Positions 34,099 through 41,262 of a stretch of 64,000 bases of DNA are shown piece by piece (positions within the stretch are counted from its first letter, which is position 1; every line of letters starts with the position of its first letter). The stretch is from positions 1 to 64,000 of the forward strand of contig JAKVKC010000004.1 of the NCBI GenBank assembly GCA_022486705.1. Direction: 5' to 3'. A program made the position numbers and the translations under genes. Origin of the DNA: Solobacterium sp. GTDB taxonomy: Bacteria > Bacillota_I > Bacilli_A > Erysipelotrichales > Erysipelotrichaceae. Below the pieces are notes generated by a model. It saw only the letters and a program-made list of their open reading frames with translations, was not told the DNA's origin and made no database searches.

Positions 34099-34192
34099 GC
34101 GGTTTACTTTTTTGAAAGGTCTTTTTTGCCTTGGTTTTTACGGTGGATAGGTATACGATAGAAGCGCTGAAAGAACAGCAGAAAGAGGGCCC

Positions 34193-34447
34193 ATGGTTCA
34201 GATCACACTTCTTTATCAGGAAAATGATCCATACTGTCATCAGGCAAAGGAAGCTCTGGAAAATCTCCGCATGGAAGAAGAAATGGGTGAGATCCAGATG
34301 ATCCTGATCGATGTGAAAGATGATCATAAAGATTATCCCAATCTGCCGGTCGTACTTCTGAACAATGAAAAGATCTATGAAGCGGGATCCGGTGAGAACT
34401 ACCAGACCTGCAAAGCGAAACTGCGCAGAGCACTTCTTCATAAATAA
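34193..34447 (+). CDS. thioredoxin-fold protein, single-Cys glutaredoxin-like
   Basis: An 84-residue protein with a thioredoxin/glutaredoxin layout: strand ITLLYQEND, then PYCHQAKEAL where a lone Cys sits at the active-site position, strand IQMILIDVKDD, cis-proline segment NLPVVLLNNEKIYEAG, and a C-terminal helix. The usual second Cys is replaced, so it resembles monothiol glutaredoxins or a degenerate redox adaptor. AGAGGG precedes the ATG. Confidence 0.65.
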   Translation: MVQITLLYQENDPYCHQAKEALENLRMEEEMGEIQMILIDVKDDHKDYPNLPVVLLNNEKIYEAGSGENYQTCKAKLRRALLHK

Positions 34448-34453
34448 TCATAC

Positions 34454-34473
34454 AAGCTGCTGAGGCAGCTTTT
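34454..34473 (+). terminator. terminator after the glutaredoxin-like gene
   Basis: Stem AGCTGC/GCAGCT with TGAG loop, then a short T run. Confidence 0.75.
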
Positions 34474-34531
34474 CATATGGTAAAATGCAGCATGGAACGT
34501 TAAAATAAATATGTTGAATAAAGGGGGCTGT

Positions 34532-35767
34532 ATGACACAGAACAATATTGATGAGAGTACGGAAAAAAGGGCGGCATACTGTCTTTCCTGTCCCGTGCCG
34601 AGATGTGAAAATGGATGCCCGGTCGGGAATCATATCCGTGATTATATAAAAGCAATCAAAGAAAAGGATGCCGTGCGAAGCGCAGAGATCCTTTACAGCG
34701 TCAATCCTTTCCCGCAGCTGACATGCCGGCTGTGCGATTATGCCAGACAATGTCAGGGACATTGTGTGCGCGGGATCAAAGGATCACCGGTCGAGATCCA
34801 TGAAATTGAGAAATATATTTCTGATGCGAACAGCAGAAATGTTTCTGCCGGAACGGCAAATGGCAGATCGATTGCGATCGTCGGAGCCGGTCCTGCTTCT
34901 TTGGCAGCGGCTTTGGATCTTCGTCAGGCAGGATATCAGACGGAGATCTATGAAAAACTGGATCGCGTCGGCGGAGCTGTCTATTCCGGTATTCCTTCCT
35001 ATCGTTTTGATAAGAAGTATCTGGATGAGATCTATGAAGATGAAAAGAAACTTGGTACGATCTTCCATTTTGGCTGTGAAGTCGGCAGAGATATTTCATT
35101 GAAAGAACTGCTGGACAGTCATGATCGTGTTCTTCTGACCAGCGGAGCACAGATCGAAAATACATATGGGCTGAGCGGAGAAGGATGTGAAGCAGGCTTA
35201 TCGCTTCTGTATCATCTGAATGTTGAAGATCAGGCAGCTGTTTATCAGAAAAAATATCACCGGGCAGCAGTATGGGGCGGCGGCAATGTTGCCATGGACT
35301 GTGCGCGTTCTTTGGTACGGATCTTGGATGAGGTGACGGTGATCTACCGCCGTTCTGAAAAGGAAATGCCGGCCAACCGCGATGAGATCGAAGCCGCGAA
35401 AAAAGAAGGCGTGAAATTTGCTTTCTTAGAAAATATCAAGGAGCTGCGGTTAGATGAGCAGGGCAGAGTGATTGGTGCACACTGTATTAAGATGCATTTG
35501 GGAGAACCGGATGCTTCCGGCCGCGCACGTCCGATCGAGACCGCGGGATCGGACTATGAGATCCCATGTGAATTGGTCATACCGGCGATTGGCCAGTCGG
35601 TGTCTTTTGAAATATTCGATGCGGATATCAAAAAGCAGGAAGGGACACATGTCTCGACTATGCCGCATGTTTATATTGCAGGCGATGCTTATTTAGGACC
35701 GAAGACGGTCGCGGCCTGCATCAAGGACGGCAGAGATGCCGCCGCAGAAATGATGAGATCATTTTAA
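34532..35767 (+). CDS. GltD-like NAD(P)-dependent flavoprotein
   Basis: A 411-residue oxidoreductase related to the glutamate synthase small subunit and the N-terminal half of dihydropyrimidine dehydrogenase. Two cysteine clusters (CLSCPVPRCENGCP near residue 17 and CRLCDYARQCQGHC near 66) bind Fe-S centres. FAD binds at SIAIVGAGPASLAAALDL near 109. The NADPH site is AVWGGGNVAMDCARS near 245, and IAGDAYLGPKTVAACIKDGR closes the FAD domain near 385. The GltB large subunit is absent, so this may be an electron-transfer partner for another enzyme. AAAGGGGG fixes the start at 34532. Confidence 0.88.
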   Translation: MTQNNIDESTEKRAAYCLSCPVPRCENGCPVGNHIRDYIKAIKEKDAVRSAEILYSVNPFPQLTCRLCDYARQCQGHCVRGIKGSPVEIHEIEKYISDANSRNVSAGTANGRSIAIVGAGPASLAAALDLRQAGYQTEIYEKLDRVGGAVYSGIPSYRFDKKYLDEIYEDEKKLGTIFHFGCEVGRDISLKELLDSHDRVLLTSGAQIENTYGLSGEGCEAGLSLLYHLNVEDQAAVYQKKYHRAAVWGGGNVAMDCARSLVRILDEVTVIYRRSEKEMPANRDEIEAAKKEGVKFAFLENIKELRLDEQGRVIGAHCIKMHLGEPDASGRARPIETAGSDYEIPCELVIPAIGQSVSFEIFDADIKKQEGTHVSTMPHVYIAGDAYLGPKTVAACIKDGRDAAAEMMRSF

Positions 35768-35776
35768 GGAGCTGGA

Positions 35777-36379
35777 ATGACAGGAATGATTATATTTTTT
35801 GCAGTGTGCTTTGTCGCTGGGACACTGTCGCTGCTGTATGGCAAAAAAATGGTGAACGTGCTGTTGGCTGTGTATGCTTTCTGTGCGGTATATCGTTTTG
35901 TACTGGAACATTTTCCGGATAATGCATATATTTTATGGATCGCAATCGCAGCTGGGATCTTGGCCATTGTCTTAGTCAGGACAGCAAAGAAATTTGCTTT
36001 CTTTCTGCTCGGCGCCATCATCGGCGTGCTGATCGGCATGACGGCGCTGATCTTTCTGCCGACGCTTCCAGAGTATGTGCCCTACGCTGTCGTATTGATC
36101 TGTGCTGTGCTGTTTGGCTATCTGACTTCGCATTATGAGAATACTCTGATCCGCTTTGGCACAGCCTATCTCGGCGGTGAAATGATCAGTTCTGCGGTAC
36201 TGCTGCTGATCTTTGGCTCAGCTGCTCTTCCAGCCTTGGCCTTTGATGATATCGTGGCCTCCATGAATGCCGTCAGTGCATATCTCTATGGTCCATTTAC
36301 TCAGCAGTATTCTCTGTGGATCGTGATCATTGGCATTGGCCTGATGTTCTTTGGGGCTCATTATCAAAAAAAGCATTGA
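35777..36379 (+). CDS. polytopic membrane protein, TMEM198/DUF4203-like
   Basis: A 200-residue protein with about seven hydrophobic helices separated by short loops. The Gly-rich pattern AFFLLGAIIGVLIGM resembles DUF4203/TMEM198-type proteins, but the match is by eye only. It follows the GltD-like gene by 9 bases with AAGGAGCTGGA before the ATG, and precedes a GNAT gene by 11 bases, so the three probably form an operon. Function unknown. Confidence 0.6.
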   Translation: MTGMIIFFAVCFVAGTLSLLYGKKMVNVLLAVYAFCAVYRFVLEHFPDNAYILWIAIAAGILAIVLVRTAKKFAFFLLGAIIGVLIGMTALIFLPTLPEYVPYAVVLICAVLFGYLTSHYENTLIRFGTAYLGGEMISSAVLLLIFGSAALPALAFDDIVASMNAVSAYLYGPFTQQYSLWIVIIGIGLMFFGAHYQKKH

Positions 36380-36390
36380 GGAGACAAACA

Positions 36391-36843
36391 ATGGCATATT
36401 TGGTGAAACCTGAATTGAGCGAACTGAACTATCGCAGAAAACTTCATGAGAGTGCATTGACGATGTCCGACCTGCATGGGCCTGAAGCTTTTCCGAAAGA
36501 AGAGTGGGCAGCTTTTTATGAGCGATATGCTGAGGCAGATCCAAAAGAATTTCTGTATCGCTATATCTTCTGTCCTTCCTGCAATGACTTTGTCGGGGAG
36601 GTGCAGTGGAAGTACAGCACGGAGCACAGGCGCTATGAGATCCAGATCATTGTGGAACATTCGCTGCGCTTGGAAGAATATGGCCGCAAAGGAATTGCTC
36701 TGCTTGAAAAAGAAGCCAAAGCGGATGGCTTGGATGCCCTGTATGCATGTACAGACAGAAAGAATCCGGCGGTCGGTTTCTTTGAACATTTAGGAAAAAA
36801 GAAAGCTGAAGAAGATCAGGATACAGTGACCTTCCTGCTATAG
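36391..36843 (+). CDS. GNAT-family acetyltransferase
   Basis: A 150-residue acetyltransferase. The central strand with the acetyl-CoA loop reads QIIVEHSLRLEEYGRKGIALLE near residues 86-106 (acetyl-CoA loop around EEYGRKGIALL), followed by LYACTDRKNPAVGFFEHLG, the typical motif B. The glycine-rich loop is YGRKG, a shortened form. GAGGAGA fixes the start at 36391. It sits 3 bases before the ADP-ribosyltransferase-like gene and is probably co-transcribed with it. Confidence 0.75.
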   Translation: MAYLVKPELSELNYRRKLHESALTMSDLHGPEAFPKEEWAAFYERYAEADPKEFLYRYIFCPSCNDFVGEVQWKYSTEHRRYEIQIIVEHSLRLEEYGRKGIALLEKEAKADGLDALYACTDRKNPAVGFFEHLGKKKAEEDQDTVTFLL

Positions 36844-36846
36844 CCT

Positions 36847-37632
36847 ATGACAGACCTCGATCAGAAAGAGATACATGCACTGCGCTATTATGAAGGAATC
36901 CCTGATCTCCTGGATAAAGGAGATCCTTTTTGGAATGATGAAAAAGCATATGTCACTTTCAACAGTCTTTTCTTTGACGGCATTGAAACCGAAACAGCAA
37001 GGAGCCAAGAGAACAGAAGGCTGAGTCCTGCGATTGCCATCGAAAAAGAAAAAGCACTTTCGCTGACGTCTTCTTTGCTTTCGTGCTGTGCAAAATATGA
37101 ACATGGAAGGATCCGCTGCTGCCGGGTGGAACGCTTGATCGATTATCAGAAATTCTGCGATGCCGGTATGTTCACGTCCTTCATTTCCACTTCCAGAAAT
37201 GGATACTTAAGCTCCTATGAGGATAAACATGATCTTGTGCTCATGGATATTGAAATTGCACAAGAGGCACCATGCTGCGATCTGATCGCTATGATGGGGC
37301 AGAATGAAAAATCAGCTGAGGGAGAAGTGCTGATTGCACCGTATACAGAGATCGAAGTGCATGAAGAACCTGTCCCATATGAACTGCAGAAGATCGCGGA
37401 TGGCAATGGCCGCAGTCCTGCTGTATACTGTCATGTCAAGGTCGGATCCTATCGGTATAAGGAAAGTACTGCATCGGAAGAATTCTCATCAGCACAGAAG
37501 AAAGCAGTCAGAGATCTGTATCATGCGCTGAACATGCATGCAGTGCCGAAAGAAGAAGATATTGCGCTGTATCTCTGTGCCAAAAAATCATTCCAGACAG
37601 ATGTGTTTTCTATGCTGTCTAAAATTCAGTAA
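36847..37632 (+). CDS. ADP-ribosyltransferase-fold protein (R-S-ExE signature)
   Basis: A 261-residue protein I cannot name but which carries the catalytic pattern of arginine-type mono-ADP-ribosyltransferases: an Arg strand (RIRCCRVER, residues 88-96), the STS motif in FTSFISTSRNGYLSS at residues 114-116, and EGEVLIAP with Glu158 and Glu160 as the ExE pair. Spacing and the strands between (HDLVLMDIEIA) fit the fold. No signal peptide or secretion tail is visible, so it probably acts inside the cell. Cys pairs at 80-81, 91-92 and 143-144 are unusual. It directly follows a GNAT gene, with no strong ribosome binding site. Fold assignment is inference from motifs. Confidence 0.55.
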   Translation: MTDLDQKEIHALRYYEGIPDLLDKGDPFWNDEKAYVTFNSLFFDGIETETARSQENRRLSPAIAIEKEKALSLTSSLLSCCAKYEHGRIRCCRVERLIDYQKFCDAGMFTSFISTSRNGYLSSYEDKHDLVLMDIEIAQEAPCCDLIAMMGQNEKSAEGEVLIAPYTEIEVHEEPVPYELQKIADGNGRSPAVYCHVKVGSYRYKESTASEEFSSAQKKAVRDLYHALNMHAVPKEEDIALYLCAKKSFQTDVFSMLSKIQ

Positions 37633-37767
37633 AATTTATAAAAGAAATTCTGAATATGTGTTTACTTACTTTTATTATTTGTGATACTATTGTGCAGCAG
37701 AAATAAGAAAACTTATTTTCTGATAGAATACGGACGGAGCAGATGCTTCGTTTTATATAAGGAAGCT

Positions 37768-38760
37768 ATGAGCGAAAATAAAGAAGAAATTGAAGAGATT
37801 GAAGAAGAACTGAATTTTGAACCAGAAGATACAGAAGAAACAGATACAGAGAATGAAGAAGAGACAGAAGAAGAACATAAAGAAGTGAACATTGAGGAAT
37901 ATCAATGTGTGGATCTGTCCGGTGTGGATACCGTACGCGATTACCTGAAGCTGATTGGATCCATTCCTCTATTGAGCCCAGAGAAAGAACAGAAGCTGGC
38001 GGAAGAAGCAGCCCTTGGAAATCAGGATGCAGTTGATATGCTGGTCACTTCCAACCTGCGGCTTGTGGTGTCTATTGCAAAAAGATATGTTGGCTTCGGC
38101 ATCCAGCTGATGGATCTGATCCAAGAAGGAAATATCGGCCTGATGAAAGCCGTCAATAAATTTGATTATACAAAGGGATTTAAACTTTCGACATATGCAA
38201 CTTGGTGGATCCGTCAGGCTATCACAAGATCGATTGCAGACAACAGCCGGAATATCCGTATCCCGGTCCATCTCAATGAGACCCTGCATCGCATTACAAA
38301 AGTAAAGCGTGAATTGGTGCAGGCATATGGCAGAGATCCAAGTGCTGAAGAGATTGCAGCAAAAATGGAAGATATGACTGCGGAGAAGATTGCTGAGATT
38401 GAAAGACTGGCAGCGGATACGATCTCCTTGGAGACACCGGTAGGCGATGAGAATGATACGAGCTTGGGCGATCTGATCAGAGATGACCGTACACTGACAC
38501 CGGCGCAGTATACGGAGAACAATGCCATGCATGAACAGCTGGCAGCTGTGCTCCATACATTGAGCGAAAGAGAGCAGATCGTGCTGACCAAACGGTTCGG
38601 CCTGGATGGAAATGAACCGATGACCTTGGAAGAAGTCGGCCAGGAAATGAATGTTACCCGTGAAAGGATCCGGCAGATCGAAAAGAAAGCAATCATCAAA
38701 CTGAAGCATCCGACAAGATCAAACAGCTTAAAGCCGTTTGTACAGGATCTTGGATTGTAA
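37768..38760 (+). CDS. RpoD-like sigma-70 factor (group 1 or 2)
   Basis: A 330-residue sigma factor. An acidic N-terminus of about 45 residues (Glu/Asp/Thr-rich) replaces region 1.1. Regions 1.2 (DTVRDYLKLIGSIPLLSPEK), 2.1-2.4 (SNLRLVVSIAKRYVGFG to TYATWWIRQAITRSIAD, about residues 94-157), 3 and 4.2 (LEEVGQEMNVTRERIRQIEK, about 285-304) are intact. Region 4.2 should read a TTGACA -35 and region 2.4 a TATAAT -10. The gene stands alone, not beside dnaG. Variations such as IADNSRNIRIPVHLNET suggest it may be a group 2 paralogue rather than the housekeeping SigA. AAGGAAG precedes the ATG. Confidence 0.88.
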   Translation: MSENKEEIEEIEEELNFEPEDTEETDTENEEETEEEHKEVNIEEYQCVDLSGVDTVRDYLKLIGSIPLLSPEKEQKLAEEAALGNQDAVDMLVTSNLRLVVSIAKRYVGFGIQLMDLIQEGNIGLMKAVNKFDYTKGFKLSTYATWWIRQAITRSIADNSRNIRIPVHLNETLHRITKVKRELVQAYGRDPSAEEIAAKMEDMTAEKIAEIERLAADTISLETPVGDENDTSLGDLIRDDRTLTPAQYTENNAMHEQLAAVLHTLSEREQIVLTKRFGLDGNEPMTLEEVGQEMNVTRERIRQIEKKAIIKLKHPTRSNSLKPFVQDLGL

Positions 38761-38782
38761 GACAGTATGCGCTGTCTTTTTT
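38760..38782 (+). terminator. terminator after the sigma factor gene
   Basis: Stem AGACAG/CTGTCT around TATGCG, followed by T residues. Confidence 0.85.
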
Positions 38783-38819
38783 ATATGTTATGCTAAAATA
38801 CCGATAGGAGGATTCTACG

Positions 38820-39080
38820 ATGCCAACAGAATTTAAATATGAAATTGAACAGCAGTTTGGAACACTGTCTTCATCTCAGTCAAGTACCGGAACATCTCAC
38901 TCTAAAGAAGTCAATCTGATTGCTTATGGAGATGCGGAACCGAAATACGATATTCGCAATTGGACGGTGAATGCGGATGGTACAAAAAGAATGGGCAAGG
39001 GCATCACGCTTTCCCGTGAAGAAATGAATGAATTGAAAAAAGTGCTGGATGATATGGAAGAAGAACTGAAAGGCGAATAA
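38820..39080 (+). CDS. YdbC/PC4-type ssDNA-binding protein
   Basis: An 86-residue protein of the PC4/YdbC family, small dimers that bind single-stranded DNA. Seen: the four-strand core with YDIRNWTVNADGTKRMGKGITLS (the block PKYDIRNW is near residue 41 and GKGITLSREE near 60), then the C-terminal helix MNELKKVLDDMEEELK. A Ser/Thr-rich N-terminus precedes the core. GATAGGAGGATTC is a strong ribosome binding site. It follows the sigma factor gene but is separated from it by a terminator. Confidence 0.85.
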   Translation: MPTEFKYEIEQQFGTLSSSQSSTGTSHSKEVNLIAYGDAEPKYDIRNWTVNADGTKRMGKGITLSREEMNELKKVLDDMEEELKGE

Positions 39081-39101
39081 GCACTGCAAAGTGCTTTTTT
39101 C
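39080..39101 (+). terminator. terminator after the ydbC-like gene
   Basis: Stem AGCACT/AGTGCT with GCAA loop and a run of T, ending 10 bases before the next start codon. Confidence 0.85.
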
Positions 39102-39110
39102 GATAATAAT

Positions 39111-39731
39111 ATGTTCACAAGAAAAGAAGAGATCCAATGGATCTGTCCGCAATGCGGATCCACTGAAACATCAGAGATCTATACCTATGTTTCGGCAGCG
39201 GAAGAACCGCGGTGTACGCAGAAGATCCTGGATACGTCTCTGTTCCGGATGAAATGCAGAAAATGCGGCAGAACAGAATACAATACAGGTCCTCTTTTCT
39301 ATGCGGACGAGAACAGAAAAATATTTTTTGCCATGGGCGAGCATTCCGATCCGGAGGCGATGCTGGCAAATCATATCTCTTTGGGATATACCGCAAGGAA
39401 AGTGCCGGAGATCGTGGATCTCTGTGAAAAGATCCTGATCGATCAGGATGGCCTGGATGACCGTATTGTGGAGATCATGAAAGCGGCGAATGCGGTGATT
39501 CTCAAGGGACAGGCGTATGATCAAATGCTGTATGCCCCGGATGAAGATACGGTATACTTTGAATTGATCAAGGATGCTGCTTCGCTGGGACGCATTCCGT
39601 TCCTGCAGGCAATGTACGATGATCTCAATGAAAGATTCAAAGAAGATCTTGAAAATGAAGCGGATGAAACGGAGATCAATGCGGAATGGGCTGTGCATTT
39701 TTTTGCAGAGCACTATCATCCCGCAGAATAG
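39111..39731 (+). CDS. CpXC-domain protein
   Basis: A 206-residue protein with the CpXC domain: CPQCG near residue 12 and CRKCG near residue 49 form a zinc ribbon, followed by a beta-strand (GPLFYADENRKIFFAMG) and a helical C-terminus rich in Glu. A paralogue of similar layout is encoded at 51750. Function of the family is not established. The start codon has no ribosome binding site and comes 10 bases after a terminator, which is odd. The following gene is 12 bases downstream and likely co-transcribed. Confidence 0.75.
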   Translation: MFTRKEEIQWICPQCGSTETSEIYTYVSAAEEPRCTQKILDTSLFRMKCRKCGRTEYNTGPLFYADENRKIFFAMGEHSDPEAMLANHISLGYTARKVPEIVDLCEKILIDQDGLDDRIVEIMKAANAVILKGQAYDQMLYAPDEDTVYFELIKDAASLGRIPFLQAMYDDLNERFKEDLENEADETEINAEWAVHFFAEHYHPAE

Positions 39732-39743
39732 GAGCGTGCATAT

Positions 39744-40172
39744 ATGGCAAAATACAGTGAGCTGCATCTGCAGCTGGAACAGAAACTGAATCAGTATTTG
39801 GCAGAGCAGACCGATGAGAACAGCAGTCTTTTGGTTGCTGAGTTCACAAAGCTGATCCTGGAGGATGCGGATATCCTGATTGATGGATCGCCGGATGAAG
39901 AAGAACCGGGCAAGTATGATCCGAGCGGCTTTGAAGGACCGGATCATCGCTTTTATTTTCATATGTTCACTTCAAAGCTGCGCTTTGATGAAAGCGAAGC
40001 AGAAAAGCCGATGGTCACAAAGCTGAAAGGTGTGCTGGATCAGGTGTTTTCCAACGAAGCACTTGGCGGCTTTTCACTGAATTATAAGAAGAATGCAGGC
40101 ACGGTGCTGATCACCAAAGAAGATATCTATCAGGGACTGCAGACAGCCATTGAAGCAGCCCAGAAGCATTGA
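39744..40172 (+). CDS. hypothetical protein, unknown
   Basis: A 142-residue acidic, soluble protein that I do not recognise. It has an N-terminal coiled helix (residues 1-40), a loop with DGSPDEEEPGKYDPSGFEGPD near 45-65 (the charged stretch DGSPDEEEPGK is the clearest part), and a mixed alpha/beta C-terminus with LITKEDIYQGLQTAIE. TAGGAGCG precedes the ATG. It follows the CpXC gene by 12 bases and may work with it. Confidence 0.6.
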   Translation: MAKYSELHLQLEQKLNQYLAEQTDENSSLLVAEFTKLILEDADILIDGSPDEEEPGKYDPSGFEGPDHRFYFHMFTSKLRFDESEAEKPMVTKLKGVLDQVFSNEALGGFSLNYKKNAGTVLITKEDIYQGLQTAIEAAQKH

Positions 40173-40260
40173 TCTATGCATTTCAGTCATTGCATGCATT
40201 TGCTATGAGCATCATTGATCTCATGCAAAGAGAATATAATGAGAGCAGGAGGATACTGCA

Positions 40261-41130
40261 ATGGAATATGTTACTTTAAATACCGGAGCGAAAATGCCGA
40301 TGGAAGGATTTGGTGTTTTCCGGGTACCGGATAAAGCAGAATGCGAAGAGATGGTATATCAGGCCATCCGGATCGGCTATCGCCTGATCGATACAGCAGC
40401 CGTATATACCAATGAGGACGCCGTAGGCAAGGCTGTCAGCCGTGCGATCAAAGATGGCATCTGCACCCGTAAAGATCTGTTCATCACATCAAAGCTCTGG
40501 GTACAGGATATGGCAAGCTATGAAACAGCCAAGCAGGGCATCGAGAATTCTTTAAAGAAATCCGGCTTGGACTATTTTGACCTATATCTGGAACATCAGG
40601 CGCTCAATGATTATTTCAGCGCATGGCGTGCCATGGAAGATGCTTTTCATGAAGGAAAGCTGAAGGCGATCGGTGTATCAAATTTTTATCCGAACATCCT
40701 GACGAATTTCTGTGAAACAGTCAAAGTCATCCCGGCAGTCAATCAGATCGAACTGCATCCATACTATACGCAGGAAGCTGCTCTGGAAACGATGAAGTAC
40801 TATCATGTGGTACCGGAAGCTTGGGCACCGCTGGGCGGCGGCAGATACAATCCTTTTGAAGATGCAGACATTCAGGCCATGGCTGCGGCACATCATAAGA
40901 GCGTCGGACAGGTACTGCTGAGATGGGGCGTACAGAGAGGAACGGTCGTCATTCCTAAGTCCACGCATCTCGAACGCATCCAGGAAAATTTTGAGATCTG
41001 GGATTTCACTCTGAGCGAAGAAGAAATGAAGCAGCTTTCTGCTTTGGATATGGGATATTCCGGGACCCGGGCAAAGCATTTTGATCCGGAATTTGTCCGC
41101 GGCTGCTTCGCACAGAATATCCACGGCTGA
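40261..41130 (+). CDS. aldo/keto reductase
   Basis: A 289-residue NADPH-dependent TIM-barrel reductase. The catalytic tetrad is visible: Asp and Tyr in YRLIDTAAVYTNE near residue 45, Lys in ITSKLWV near 77, and His in DLYLEHQAL near 107. The cofactor end reads VVIPKSTHLERIQENF near 230-245. It resembles the 2,5-diketo-gluconate reductase/YvgN group that reduces aldehydes or keto sugars. AGCAGGAGGATACTGCA gives a strong ribosome binding site. A TATAAT lies 21 bases upstream of the ATG and a terminator follows, so it is a single-gene unit. Confidence 0.92.
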   Translation: MEYVTLNTGAKMPMEGFGVFRVPDKAECEEMVYQAIRIGYRLIDTAAVYTNEDAVGKAVSRAIKDGICTRKDLFITSKLWVQDMASYETAKQGIENSLKKSGLDYFDLYLEHQALNDYFSAWRAMEDAFHEGKLKAIGVSNFYPNILTNFCETVKVIPAVNQIELHPYYTQEAALETMKYYHVVPEAWAPLGGGRYNPFEDADIQAMAAAHHKSVGQVLLRWGVQRGTVVIPKSTHLERIQENFEIWDFTLSEEEMKQLSALDMGYSGTRAKHFDPEFVRGCFAQNIHG

Positions 41131-41147
41131 AATAAGAATATATTATG

Positions 41148-41174
41148 AGCCTCTGCACATGCAGGGGCTTTTTA
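41148..41174 (+). terminator. terminator after the aldo/keto reductase gene
   Basis: AGCCTCTGCA pairs with TGCAGGGGCT (one G-T pair), then TTTT. Confidence 0.82.
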
Positions 41175-41262
41175 CAGATTGCAGAAAATGTACAATATCA
41201 GGCATTTATCATGGTATTTTTTCTGAATTGTAATATCCTAGAGACATTCCAGGAGGAAATGC

